A stretch of 64,000 nt of DNA from Antennarius striatus (GCF_040054535.1 NC_090797.1:12456001-12520000); one strand, 5' to 3'; shown: positions 36,087 through 63,589, numbered from the stretch's first letter. The notes: generated by a model not told the origin, from the letters alone. Numbers and translations are program-made.

Positions 36087-38329
36087 CCTCCCTTCCCACC
36101 CCACCCCCTCTATTATCTTCTATCCATGCAGACATGAACCAGATCAGACGACGGGGGAAATTACTCTGGCTGTTCAAATGTGCGCTAAAGTGTTTTAGGA
36201 AGGAACAGCGTGAGTTTTAGGGTTAGGACCACAGTTCTTCTGTGGGTTATTTTAGAGTCGCGACTTAATTTTTAAAAATAATTAATGCAATTTTACAAAA
36301 TGTATTAATTTAACATCATTAGAGTTAATTAACACATATCAAGAGAAGACAGGTAGTACATTTAAAGATAAATGTATCCTAGATTGAAACCTGGGTAACA
36401 TTTCTGTTTCTGCACAGTGTTGATATGACTACTGATGTACTACATGTGCATTTATATGATAATGTCTCGGTGCAATGCACAGTCCATTTATTGCAGTTGC
36501 CCGTGGCTTAAAGAATATATATGGACATTTTCTGTCTTCCCTTTAAATTTACACGATGCTTCTGCTTCACCTGGTTGTTGTTTTGCAGCATAAATGCTTT
36601 TTCTCTGTCCATGATGGTAATAAAGTATTTACTAGAGCTACAGCGCAATTTCCTTCCATTTTCCCCTGTTTTTAGATATAAAATAGTTTCAGTACTTTAT
36701 ATATTTCAGAATTAATTCTGTTTAAATGAATAAGAATGATTAAAAATCTTTGCAGCTCTAGTGAGCACCATTGCTCAATGTCATTGGTTTGAATAGACTT
36801 TATTGTATAGCATTTACATGAGTTAATTATAGTGAAATTTAATGTGAAATACAGTTGAATGAACGGTGTCTGACCACATTTGCTCTGGTTATGTTCCAGA
36901 TTACTTCTTGGTTCTCAACATTTGCCAGCCAACCAGCAGAGATACTAGATTTCTTTTTTCAAGGCAGTCTTTCTCTTTATTCTAAGCAACAACATGAGAA
37001 TAGTATTCTGAGAAAGAAGTTAAGTGTTAAACTTACAACATATCTTGGATGAACATAATGTTCGCAGTATTGCCAGTGTTTTTATTAAATTAATCTAGAT
37101 ATGTCAGTTCTCTTTTTTTCAAATATTAATGATTAATTTCAATTTCATCCTAAACTTAGTAATAAACACCTAATTAAGAAATGGATAGATACAACATTGC
37201 ATGAGTGAAATGTGCGTTTATCAATAGTTTCATTTTCTTTAAATGAACTATTTTATCAGACATACCATAAAACATGGTTGTCACGGTTCGACGTGAAGTC
37301 CAACAGTAGTGGTCAGTTTTAACCAGTGCTGGCTGACACAACATGAACAACTTGACCTTTTAGCAGTTTTCTCTGTTACAACATCTAGCTGTTAATATTA
37401 CAGCCTTTAATATTTAACACTCTGAGCATATCTGTGCCTGCTGTAACTGGACACTGTGTGTTGAGGTGTGTTGAGGTGCGCGTGCATGTGTGGGGGTGGT
37501 ATCTGGTCCGTGTGCCACATCAGATATCCTCACTGACAGAATACGACGGACGCATGGCAAGTGGGCAAGTGCTTGTGTATGTGTGTGTGTGTGTGTCTGT
37601 GTGTGCAACCTGACGCTGCCTCTCACACTCTATCTGTATTTAGCATCAGTTACCATCAGGTAACAATCAGCTGCTGAGTTGGGAGACCAAACAACTGGAC
37701 TGGGAGGAAGTAGAATATGAAACGTGGAGAAAACTTGATCATTTATCCAGTTTATTAACAGGTTGGTAAACCAAGATGGTAGTACCAGTCTGATGGAAAG
37801 AAAGTAAAACATTTTTTGGAAAGAAACACCAGATCTGTTTAGAACAGTATAAAATGCGTTAGACACGACATGATTGTCAGAAAAAGAAAAAAAAAGATGA
37901 AATAATTAAGCCTGATGATCTTTGTCAGATTCAGTGGTGTATTTTGAGGATATTGTTTAAGAAATACAGGAACACAAAAGCATAGGGCTTTGTTTATCTG
38001 AATGGAGAAACAAATTGTCTATAAAACTTCACACAAAGACAAAAACAGAGATGCAACAAATCAGAAATCAAACCAAAAAGGAAAAAAAAAATCGATCAAC
38101 AACAAGGCAGTCCCCCCAAATTCAAAATTTTACCCTGACCTACTGCTTCCTTGACCTCTGATTATTTTCAAAGTTTTTATTGTCCGTCTCAAGAATTTTG
38201 CACCCTAAAAGATACAAAAATGGTAAATTGACATTGACCTAATTTTCCAAAGGTGAAGGTCATCATCACATTTTTTTTGCCTCTGGCTTCCTGAAAATGT
38301 TGCTTTTTGTTTTGTGATTATATCTCATC

Positions 38330-38530
38330 AGGTTTACACCTGAAAAGGTATAAAAGTGAAAATTTGACCTTGATCAAGTTTTTCAAGGTCAAGGTCATCA
38401 TGTCATTTTCATCCCCTTTGCTGCCCAAGTAGTGTGCTTTATGTTTCATCTTTCTATCTGCAACGGTTGTGAAGATATTTGGTGGACAAACTAACAAACA
38501 CACAAACACTGACTATTACAATTCATCACT
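38330..38530 (+). repeat. Unclassified dispersed repeat, copy A
   Basis: Contains gaccttgatc, tcaaggtcaaggtcatcatg, tttcatcccctttgctgccc and tctgcaacggttgtgaagat. The same block appears on the opposite strand at 63590-63775. Confidence 0.8.
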
Positions 38531-38724
38531 GCTTCGTGGGATTTAATCACATCAGCAAAGCTGTGACGTGTATACTTTACAAGACTGGTGTAATTACATA
38601 TGTAATGGCGTACTTTAGAAAGTATGTGAACGTAACAGTTTGAGCCATCAGTAATGTGTGGTATGACTTCATAAAAGACCCCAGAGCAAATCAAAAGAGA
38701 GGAAGAAAATCATGTGATTTACTT

Positions 38725-38771
38725 TTATTTATTCTTACAGTCAACTTCCTGTTGACTGTAAGAATAAATAA
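38725..38771. repeat. Perfect 21-bp inverted repeat with 5-nt loop
   Basis: Arms 38725-38745 and 38751-38771 are exact reverse complements (TTATTTATTCTTACAGTC...); the loop is TTCCT. See findings. Confidence 0.95.
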
Positions 38772-39009
38772 CAGGATCAGAAAAAAAACAAGGTAACAAA
38801 TGGTTCAACTTAACCCCTGAACCACTGAGGAATTCTCTGTTTTGAGTTGATTGTGTTGCTTTCTGGGCCGTCAGAACGTTAAGTACAGATATCACATGAG
38901 CCTCTTGTGCATTCTCAACTCATTATATAACTTTAATTTGCAAAAAAAGGATGCCACTTCTTAAGCTCCATGGTGTGGACCCTTAAGACCCCACAGGTTG
39001 GCAGCCAAC

Positions 39010-39270
39010 CCCCGACAGAAGGCGCAGTAATTAATACACATTAGAGGGTCCAATAATCTCAGCTTGTCTGTGTGCGGCTGTAATTCCTTTTGCGAAAGGC
39101 CCAATCAGCCAGCTGGCCTGTAACCCTCCCGGCCGGTGCGCGGTGTGTTTAGAGCGTACACAACAAGCTGAGCGCTTGAGTTTCTCTTCCCCAGCCAGCC
39201 ATTTGTAGAGGAGCATTATCCCAGCGGCGCTAAGCCTCCGCTGAGCGCAGGATTGCACCAGTGAGTCAGA
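39010..39270. promoter_or_regulatory. Candidate conserved non-coding element
   Basis: A block of mixed, non-repetitive composition with homeodomain-type TAATTAAT, a CCAATCAGCC word and GC-rich parts, sitting in AT-rich intergenic DNA and lacking an open frame. It looks like vertebrate enhancer elements, but conservation was not tested. Confidence 0.35.
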
Positions 39271-39586
39271 GTTGTGCTGTTGTCTCTCTCACCTGCTGCT
39301 GACAGCAGAGACGCATGCTTGACTGACTGACTGAGAACTCAAACAAAACAAGACCTGCCTCTCAGCCGGAGTCACTCAGAGTTGAGGTGAAATGACTCTC
39401 CGTAGATCCCCTTCCTCTACCTGTGCAGGTGAGTGCCACTAGAACGTATAGGAAACCCAGCAGGACCCCCTCCTTTTGTGCCACCTGTCCAGCTTGTCCC
39501 TCCTGTATCCTCACCCAACAAAACAGGACACACTAGACGGGACCACCGTAGAGTAACCCGCCTATTGTCCCTTCCCATTTCCACTC

Positions 39587-39588
<2 letters not shown>

Positions 39589-39649
<61 letters not shown>
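39589..39649 (+). repeat. (GT)n microsatellite
   Basis: About 30 uninterrupted GT units. Confidence 0.97.
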
Positions 39650-39653
<4 letters not shown>

Positions 39654-42600
39654 TGTGTGTTGGTGGGCCCTGTGAGGCAGGCGGGGGTATACAGTTGCAT
39701 GTGAGGCTTCTGTGCTTTAATTTGATTATTTATCCGGACCCCTCGGCGCTCACGTCGTGTCTCAGCCCGACGCAGGGAGAAAGTGTTTTCGCACGTTTGT
39801 GCAGAATGAATCAGTTTAAAGAGTTGATGTTCAACACGTGCTTGTTCTCAGTGCACCTCAAGCACGGCAGTAATCCTGGTTTGCTTATATTACCGACTAC
39901 CGTGGGGCTTTACTGTAGGTGAGGTAAGAAATCCTTAAGGCCTGACTTCAAATGATCCATGTGGAGTTAGAGGAGGATAAAGATAATAACATTATCATAA
40001 GCCCTGAAAGCTGAAGTCTAAACAAAGAATCTCCTTCTGTGAGAATCTTTACTGTCGCTGATGGGAAATGTAGTTTTTGGTGACTGTCTGTGATTTAACA
40101 GCAGATAAAGAATGTTGAGTTAAAATAACAAGGGGACACAAAACAGGGTTTAGACGGAAATATAAACATTGAGCTGATATCACATGAAATGCTGTAAATA
40201 AGATGATATGGTGCTTATTAAATAAATGGAAGCAGACAGATACAAATAAGTCAATGCTGAAGTCACAGAGGGGGTGTGATGGAGGTTAATGCTGAGGGAG
40301 ACAAGATGTTCCTCAGTGTGTTTGTCCTGGTTTTAATGTTCCCAAATCCTACGGGTGATAAACAGACTTCTGTGACTGCGATCCTTAAAATTATTTCCTC
40401 TTCTGCGAATTCAGCTAGAATTCACACCGTCAAAGTTTGGGAGGGACGACCATCCTCTGAGCTGTGACGTCCCGGACGTCATGCATTGCATGTTTTTTTC
40501 TTGTTGTTGTTGTTGTTGTTTTTTATTGGGCTACTGCAGGGCATAAGTTCTGAAATGATGCAATCGGGACATATTGACCCTGACACCCGAATGACCAGGA
40601 TTTCCTATTGAGCCTCCTGGAGGTTTTGCGTTCCAGAATCATTACCGTTCTGTGTCCTGGATGTTCGCTGAACGAATGACAGTCAATAATGATGCCCCAG
40701 CTGTTGTCACCACAGGCTTCTTTGGGATCCACGCCAGACTTTTACGTAAATGTTTAGACCAGAATAGTACATGTGGAAAATTCTATTAGTGCTGTCAAAT
40801 GGAAATGACCCCTTCAAACATGTTTGCAGACATAGAAAACGCATTTGCTTGACAATTTGGGTCTAATATTGCATTTGTGACACCACTTCACTGAGGCATG
40901 CTTTAGTGGCCTTGAAGGTGCAAATCTGATAACTGGATTCTTCAGTTGTTTTATTTTTTATATTTTTAGCCATGTTTGAATGTAGATGAGTGTGAGTTGA
41001 TGAAGGTTCTGGTCTACTTTTACAACTCAAATTAACTTTTGACTTCTTTGTTTTGTTTGTTTGTTTCGTCAGTTTTCCTATTGGACAGAAAATATGTTCC
41101 ACTGAAATCTAAATGTATAGTTCTTGTATTATACAAACCAGTGATGTCAGAATGCCTTTAAACCAGGTATTGATCTATTACAATGGTAACAGTTGACCAA
41201 AATGTTTGTTGTTGAAACATTCATTTTGTATTTGTAATAGAACAGGATTAAAATGTATTAATCTTCATCCTGGATTAATCTATACACTGGGCTGTTAGAG
41301 CTGAGCTCATCATCATCATCATGCCTCTGAAATATATCCTCTGTCTCTGCCAATGAGATTTAATATTAATGTTTATCTTAGCTTCAGGAATATCAGCTGT
41401 GTGAAATTCCAAAATTTTCTGTTATAAAGAAACATTCTGACGAGTTGTTTTGTCCCGATGTATTTCAAAGATGATTATGATACAAAAACAATATACATAT
41501 GATGAAAATCAATGTCTGAGGCAGAATATATATTAGTCTTAGCATATTTCCCATAGAGGATAATGCACTCAGAACTCTGACATGGGATTTCCTTAGTGCC
41601 CAAAGATGTTTTATATTTAGAGTCTGACCCTGTTTTGGGGATTTCTAGTCTAGAATGCTTTACTTTTTAAATCTACAAACACACGGAGCATCATTTTGGT
41701 TTTTCCGTGATGCCCTGCTTTATATTTATACATGCATTTCTCATTCATTTTCCCTCCTACCACATCCAAACTGGCGACCTTCCAGTTGCTAGCCTGCCTC
41801 TCTGACCTCCAGGCTTCTGCGCTGCTGCCAAGTGAGCTGAGAGGAACAGGAAAACAACTGTTGTCATCAGTCAGTTTCCTTGTGGCGCTAAAACGCTTCA
41901 TGAGACATCATCAAAACGCTCTGTGCTCACCTGACCGACTGACCTCACGCTCAAACGCAGACGGATTAAGTGTTGTTCTAAGAAGAGAAAGAAAACTGAA
42001 AGAGCACTGTCCATGGTAGTGAAATGAGAGTGCAGCATGTGGCCTGGTGTGTTACTATGGTTACAACTAGCTGTATCCCTAAAATAACCATAGTAATCTT
42101 ATGGAAAAAAAAAAAGAAGAAAAAACTGTTGCAGGTCCTGACGACACAGCAGTCAGATTGATAAAGATGCATAAATTGTCTGCCCTAAAAACTGGAGGAC
42201 GTGTTTCAAATAAACAAGTCATCTATTTTCCTGTCTGCATCTTAAACTAAATAACATTAAGATTCTAATACCATTCTACCTCCACTTCTTTCAGTGATAT
42301 TCTCTACATTTTGTGTCTGGCTTCACATTTGCTTGTACATTTCTTCCAGACTGGGGTTGACTGACACATGCATCATTAGCACAGTGTGACACACACATTC
42401 CCTCGGCCACTTAGCATATTTGTGGCTCCAATGGCAACGACCTTTAGAACCCAGACGTGCGTGAGACCTTGCAGGAGATCCGATGTTTAAAAAAGATTCT
42501 GCGGGGTCAGAACTTCATCCAATAGGCAAACGCTGTGGTCGTCTCACTGAGCTGGGCTCCCAGTTCCTCCAGTCCCCACTGGTTTCAAAGCTGCCAGTGT

Positions 42601-43180
42601 TGTGGCGCCTTACAGTTTCACAGAGTTTTTCCTATTATAGTATTCTATTAACAGGTAAGCACAGCATGGTGACGACTGAAAATGAGAAAACGGCTAACCT
42701 GGGCAAGCTTATGGGTAGTTAAGGAATGGGTATTCTCAACTTAATGCTTGCTAGAATATGTTTATTCCAGTGAACTCATTGGTTTCCAGTCAGCTGTTCT
42801 CTCATTGATCATTTTTGACAATAATTTGATCCCCCATGTAGAAAAAAATGTGTATTTTCATATATGAGCAGAGCTACTTACTTTCACCTCTGTGACAAGG
42901 ATTCACTACATCACTTTTTTATTAGGTTCCTCCAAATGACAGCCAACAATTTTGACTACAAGCTATTAGAATTAAATCTAATGTCATTTTGTCATAATCA
43001 TTTTAGCGTAAAGTTGTTTCTTTGAACTTTCACCACATACATGTCAAAAATGCAGCCTGTTAGTGACTAATGTGAAAATATAGGATTTCTAGATATCACG
43101 TGCCTCTGAACCGTCATCTAAAGAAACCCTGAATCATAATTATTCCTGTTCGTCTTATCATCCAAACTCAATGTCTTCCA
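39650..43180. other. Intergenic region
   Basis: No gene, RNA or recognisable transposon seen. Short (TTG)n and T runs near 40494-40525 and a few ATC triplets near 41310. Confidence 0.45.
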
Positions 43181-43181
43181 G

Positions 43182-43378
43182 ATACATGGACCAATAGAGG
43201 GGGGTTCAGCCAAGTGGCCACAGCCCTCAGTGAGTCTTCCTCCATCCACAGTGATGCTGTGCATCCTTTGACCAGGGAAGCGTCTCACATGGGACTGGAG
43301 CCCATGTCCTACAGCATCATGGAGCTGGAACCATTCAAAGACCAACCATGGGCTGAGGAATCACAAACTTTGTTTCAG
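43182..43378 (+). other. Candidate unrecognised coding exon
   Basis: A 197-bp open stretch bounded by a good acceptor (gtcttccag) and donor (tttcag/gtacta). Translated in the frame that ends on a codon boundary it begins (after two nt) TWTNRGGFSQVATALSESSS and ends FKDQPWAEESQTLFQ, with no stop and coding-like composition. It is on the same strand as the anoctamin gene and ends in phase 0, so it could splice to the anoctamin exon at 50290 as an alternative 5' exon. I recognise no family. Confidence 0.35.
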
Positions 43379-43442
43379 GTACTAAGTTCTACTTCCCAAT
43401 GGGGTAGATGACCCTGTTATTGTAGTTAAAACTATATTCTAC

Positions 43443-43466
43443 AGTATAAAAAAAAAAAAAAAAAAA
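43443..43466 (+). repeat. Poly-A (plus strand) run at the LINE 3' junction
   Basis: About 22 A on the plus strand, hence T in element orientation, directly beyond the element's presumed 3' end. Either element tail or target sequence. Confidence 0.6.
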
Positions 43467-46112
43467 ATGTCCCTCTCACCCTTGTGGGGTGGTATCTGTG
43501 TGTCATCCTCAAGCTCGGGTCCTCTACCAGAGGCCTGGGAGTCTGAGGGTTCTGCGCAGTATCTTAGCTGTTCCTAGGACTGCGCTCTTCTGGACTGAGG
43601 CTTCAGATGTTGTTCCAGGAATCTGCTGGAGCCACTCTTCCAGTTTGGGGGTCACTGCCCCAAGTGCTCCTACTACCACGGGGACCACATTAACCTTGAC
43701 CTTCCACATCTGTTCCAGCTGTTCTTTCAACCCTTGATATTTCTCAATCTTTTCGTGTTCCTTCTTCCTGATGTTGGCATCAGCTGGAATCGCCACATCT
43801 ATCACCACTGCTCTCTTCTGCTCTTTGTCCATCACCACAATGTCCGGTTTGTTAGCCAGTAGCTGTTTGTCGGTCTGGAAGCTGAAGTCCCACAGGATCT
43901 TAGCCTTGCTGTTCTCAACCACCTTCGGTGGTATGTCCCATTGGGATTTGGGTACTTCTAGTCCATACCGGGTACAGATGTTCCTGTACACTATCACAGC
44001 TACTTGGTTGTGCCTTTCCATGTATGCTGAGCTGGCGAGCATCTTACACCCTGCTACCACATGCTGGACTGACTCTGTGGCTTCTTTACATAGCCTGCAC
44101 CTTGGGTCAGATCTACTGTGGTAGATATTGGCCTCTATTGCCCTTGTACTTAGGGCCTGTTCTTGTGCTGCCATGATCAGTGCCTCTGTGCTGTCTGTCA
44201 GTCCAGCTTTATTCAGCCATTGGTAGGTCTTCTTGATATCAGCCACTTCCTCTATCTGACGGTGGTACATGCCGTGTAGGGGCTTGTCCCTCCATGTTGT
44301 CTCCTCCTCCTCCTCCTCCTCAGGTTTCTGCTGTCTAAGGCATTCACTGAGCAGTTCATCTGTTGGGGCCATCTTCCTGATGTACTCTTGGATTTTTGAT
44401 GTCTCATCCTGGACAGTGGCCCTGATGCTCACTAGTCCTCGGCCTCCCTCTTTCCGCTTAGTGTACAGCCTCAGGATGCTGGACTTGGGGTGAAACCCTC
44501 CATGCATGGTGAGGAGCTTTCTAGTCTTGATATCTGTGGCTTCTATCTCCTCCTTTGGCCAGCTTATGATCCCAGCGGGGTATCTGATGACCGGCAGTGC
44601 ATACATGTTGATGGCTCGGACCTTGTTCTTGCCATTCAGCTGACTTCTCAGGACTTGCCTTACTCTCTGGAGGTATTTGGCTGTGGATGACTTCCTTGCG
44701 GCCTCCTCATGGTTGCCATTAGCCTGTGGGATTCCAAGGTATTTGTAGCTGTCCTTGATGTCTTCTATCCTGCCCCCTGGTAGGTTGACCTCTTCAGTTC
44801 TGATCATCTTGCCTCTTCTTGATACCATCCGGCCACATTTGTCTAATCCGAATGACATCCCTATGTCGTCGCTGTAGATCCTGGTGGTGTGGATCAGTGA
44901 GTCAATTTCTCGCTCATTCCTGGCATACAGCTTGATGTCATCCATGTAGAGGAGATGGCTGATTGTTGTCCCGCTTCGGAATCGGTATCCGTAGCCACTC
45001 TTTGTGATGATGTGACTGAGGGGGTTCAGGCCTATGCAGAACAGCAGTGGTGATAGTGCATCCCCTTGGTATATGCCGCACTTGATGTTAACTTGGGCTA
45101 TTGGCTTGGAGTTAGTCTCCAGGGTTGTCTTCCACTTCCCCATTGAGTTCTTGATGAAGGCTCTTAGTGTCCTGTTGATCTTATACAGTTCCAGACATTC
45201 CAGTATCCACATGTGTGGCATTGAGTCGTAGGCTTTCTGGTAGTCAATCCAGGCGGTGCACAAGTTGGTCTGTCTATTCTTACAGTCTCTGTGTACTGCT
45301 CTGTCCACCAGTAGCTGGTGCTTGGCTCCCCTGGTGTTCTTACCAACTCCTTTCTGTGTCCCGCTCATATATTGATCCATGTGCCTACTCATCTTAGCTG
45401 CCATGATGCCTGACAGGAGCTTCCATGTTGTACTGAGACAGGTTATTGGCCGGTAGTTGGATGGGGTAGATTCCTTCTGTGGGTCTTTCATGATCAGGAC
45501 TGTCCTGCCTTCAGTCAACCATTCTGGGTGCGTCCCATCCCTTAGCAGCTGGTTCATCTGTGCTGCTAGACGCTCGTGGAGTGCTGTCAGCTTCTTTAGC
45601 CAGTATGTATGGATCATATCGGGGCCCGGTGCTGACCAACTCTTCATCTTTGACACTCTTTCTTGGATGTCTGCCATTGAGATGATTACTGGTTCTTGTT
45701 CTGGGAGGCAGCTGTGGTCAGTCCTTAGGTCCACTAGCCACTGGGCATCGGTGTTGTGTGATGCTACTCTTTCCCATATGCCCTTCCAGTATTTCTCCAC
45801 CTCAGCTCTTGGTGGGTCTGGCCGGATGCTATTTCCCTGCCACTGAGAGTACACCTTTGCTGGTTGAGTGGAGAAGGTCTTGTTTATTCTCCTGGCCTCA
45901 ATCTCCTTGGTGTATCGCTTCAGTCGGGTAGCCAGAGCTGTTAGTCTCTGTTTGGCAGTTTCGAGTGCTTCAGGTATGGAGAGCTTGCTGTATTTCCTGG
46001 GTGCCCCTTTATTCACCATGTTCCCCTTCTGTAGCTCGGCTAGCTGGCTGACTTCTCTCCGTGTCGCCTTTATCTTGGCCTCTAACCGTCTCTTCCATGG
46101 AGGGTATATATC
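43465..46112 (-). mobile_element. 5'-truncated LINE with restriction-like endonuclease (R4/Rex6-like)
   Basis: An open minus-strand frame runs from about 46112 to the stop at 43524 (about 860 residues). It begins mid-protein at [17 protein letters not shown]. Order: N-terminal remnant, reverse transcriptase with YMDD (about 44936-44950) and upstream [14 protein letters not shown], a CCHC-type knuckle (CRLCKE...HVVAGC, about 44043-44103), then a restriction-like endonuclease core (KPDIVVMD...VVIDVAIP, about 43785-43855), ending [10 protein letters not shown]-terminal restriction-like endonuclease and domain order place it among R2/R4/Dong-type LINEs; in teleosts this is the Rex6-like group. 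Such enzymes nick target DNA and prime reverse transcription there. Loss of the 5' end is typical of incomplete reverse transcription. The remaining frame has no stop. Confidence 0.88.
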
Positions 46113-46113
46113 A

Positions 46114-46225
<112 letters not shown>

Positions 46226-46506
46226 TAGACAATCTTATCTATCCTAGTAGTTCTGACTCTAGCTGTGTTTTCATCAGTGCTGACTATTAAATGATCCCAG
46301 AGACATGACAGAAATATTACTGGAATTCTACACAAATCCTCATGTCTCCTTGATCCTGTCAGTTCTCCATAACTACACATTGTTAAGGAATTCTTTAGAT
46401 ATTCATGAATGTAATGTTATCCTATGAACTACATTTGGAGGAAACATTATTAAATTCTCAGTGTATAGAGATGGTAACCATCCCTTTGTGTTTCGTCTCA
46501 TACTTT

Positions 46507-46622
46507 GTGCTGTACTGTCTGATGTACTGCCTGTTGTACTGCCTGTTGTTCTGCCTGTGTTGTACTTCCTGTTGTACTGCCTGTGTTGTACTGCCTGTGT
46601 TGTACTGCCTGTTGTTGTGCCT
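46507..46622 (+). repeat. Minisatellite of TTGTACTGCCTG units
   Basis: About eight imperfect units of 11-16 bp (TGTACTGCCTGTTG, TGTACTGCCTGTGT and variants), directly before the retroposon tail at 46636. Confidence 0.85.
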
Positions 46623-46635
46623 GTTTACCGTGGGT

Positions 46636-46720
46636 CAGAGAGGACTGCAATTCCATCTGTGCTGTATGTCGTGCATATATGGTACACCTGACAATAAAGC
46701 TGACTTTGACTTTGACTTAT
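46636..46720 (+). repeat. Teleost retroposon 3' tail (copy B)
   Basis: Shares ctgtgctgtatgtcgtgcat and the ACAATAAAGCTGACTTTGAC-type end with 10488-10580. The short terminal TTTGACTT repeats are typical of retroposon tails. Confidence 0.6.
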
Positions 46721-48486
46721 AGATATCATTTTGGCAAATGATATCTGTGGCATTCCTCATAAGAGCACACACTGGCAAATCAGATGCTGTTAAACATCGA
46801 GGGCACACTGTGGTGAGATATTCCCAAAGAAAATAAAATAGTTTGTCGCATTAACCGCGAGTAAAGAGGGATCATTGTACTACAATTGAACAGTAAGCCT
46901 AATATACAATGGGAGTTGGATAATTCTGCTTCTACTATGTGCAGGTGGCTGCATATTATGGAACTACAGAATCTCACAGATCTAAGGTGAAAGAGGTGCT
47001 TGCCTGCAGAATCATCTGTCATGTCAGCACCACTGACGGTTCCTTAGATTTATCAATACACAGCGCAGCTGATATTCACAACCACTGTCCAGGCCATGGA
47101 TTATAACTCGACTCGGATAAAGGATCAATGATTCTGGCTGTAATATTCAACTGAACAACCTGTAGTCTCTCCTGTATGGCAGGTTAACAAAGGGTGAAAA
47201 ATAATCGAAGGACCAAAGAAGGTGATCATATGTGAGCAGCAGAACTTCCCACGCCTGTTCAAATGCACGCCTGTAAAAATACTCAAATCACGTAATGTTT
47301 CCTTTGTGGGTAATTTATTTCACCGCATTGCATCACTTTATGAGGTAGCATAAAATAGATAAAATCTCATTAAATGTGCCTTCAGATATAATTAGTGATC
47401 CTTAAAATTTCAATATTCTTGCAATCTTATAATTTCAATTTCGGTGTCAGTTTGAGTTAGAATTAAGCTGACTTAATCTTTCACCAGAAGGGATGAATTC
47501 AAGACCAATGTGAGGTTTAAGGAGGAAATGTTTCAGTACAGCATAAAGGCTGGCATTTTAAATAAATGAAAGGGAAAGCCTTGTGTGTAATATGTGAAGG
47601 GAGACATTTATAGTCTCAGTCGGTCATTTTACATGTTATACCTTGAAGAGCGTTTAAAACACACTGAAAACATACTTCATTAATTTAGCATGACTATTTT
47701 GTTAGGATTATTACTAAATTAAGAATGAAAAGATCTGAGGTATAATAATAAAGTTGAAATATTATGAGAATTAAGACGTAGGGTCAATCAGGAAGACCTC
47801 ATAATGTTTTAAGAGCAGTGCTGCAATTTTATGAGGAAAAAAGTTCAAATATTTCCCGAATATTCTTAAAGTTGCTTTATATTATGGGAAAACAAGAAGT
47901 TTGGGACAAGTTGTCCCACTAGTTTACCTGACCCGACAGACTTGCTCGTCTTCTGGTGAGGTGGAGAAGCGGGTCTCGGTTTGTTGAGGGAGAGGGGGGG
48001 GGGGGGTCCGTTGGTTGCATCAGCACCCATCCCCTCCCGTGACGTTCCACTCGAGTTTTTACTTTATTCTCTAGTAGATCGACTCCATTCACCTCATAAA
48101 TCGACGTCATGCTTGTAATATTCCGACTTTATTTATCAACAATTTTAGGTTATCATTGTCATATTTCGACTCAATTTTTGTGATATTTGGAATTTATTTC
48201 CAAAATCGCCTTTTTTTTTTTAATGGACCCCCCCCCCCACGCAGCCCCTTTTAGTCCGTGTCTTTTTTTTCTCTTTTTTTTTACAGTGTGGCATGCGCTG
48301 CGCCAAAAGCGCCGGTGGCGCGCAGCCTGCCTCCAGACCTCACAGTTGGGTAGATGGGTATCATCAGCATGTGATCAGAGTCCTCTCTCCAAATCTGACA
48401 CGTCCTTCTCTGACAGAACGATGTGATCGAGCTCGGATGAGCTTCGTGGACTGTGGACTAAAGCTTGAAGTGTGTCATTTAAGGGG
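46721..48486. other. Intergenic region upstream of the anoctamin gene
   Basis: AT-rich to about 47900, then poly-G and poly-C runs (47994-48006, 48229-48237) and a GC-richer, CpG-containing stretch from about 48290 that probably covers promoter and 5' UTR. No TATA box is obvious. Confidence 0.45.
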
Positions 48487-48537
48487 ATGATGGGGATGAA
48501 GGCGGCGATGATGACTCCCGTGCGTTTTTTTCTGTAG
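48487..48537 (+). other. Possible upstream ORF in the anoctamin leader
   Basis: ATG at 48487 opens 16 codons (MMGMKAAMMTPVRFFL) and stops 49 nt before the proposed main ATG. If this DNA is in the mRNA it could damp translation. The stop TAG is also a possible 3' splice acceptor (tttttttctgtag), in which case the uORF would be intronic. Confidence 0.35.
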
Positions 48538-48586
48538 AAACAAGTCAACTTTCTCTCTTCTACTCTGTGTCTTTAAGCCTAAAAAC

Positions 48587-62007
<13,421 letters not shown>

Positions 62008-62276
62008 GTACTGCAAATCACACTGCAACTCGCTGGTCCTGATTTCAAAGTGGAACTAGAATTAGCATATGAACAGGACTTTGTGTACAATACTAACAAA
62101 GGAAGAATTCATAATATTAACATTTCCTCCCACCACATGTTACATTTATGCACACATGCCCTGAAGCACGCTCACTAGACAGGGATTACCCAGATACCTG
62201 CTGCACTCGGCTTCAACTGGGGTTGTGTGTGGGAAGGAACGCAGAGCGTGTGGTACAACAGAGGCAGAGTGAGTGT

Positions 62277-62282
<6 letters not shown>

Positions 62283-62346
<64 letters not shown>
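62283..62346 (+). repeat. (TG)n microsatellite
   Basis: 32 TG units downstream of anoctamin exon 10. Confidence 0.97.
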
Positions 62347-62348
<2 letters not shown>

Positions 62349-62476
62349 TGATGTAAAGGGTTAGTGCTGCAGCAACAATCTTTTCAGCTCAGAACTGGAC
62401 ATTTATTGCAAAGTCAGTTTTAAATTGGCTAGTGGAGGATGGATCGCTGAATGGCTTTTCAATTTAGGGCAAATAG

Positions 62477-63589
<1,113 letters not shown>

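Noticed and set aside
39370..39430. Possible exon ending cctgtgcag/gtgagt
   Set aside because: A good donor, but the reading frame ends in phase 1 and does not fit the anoctamin exons; no acceptor or homology.
47919..48110. 63-aa minus-strand frame with PPPP run
   Set aside because: Made by the poly-G/poly-C tract; no homology or splice signals recognised.
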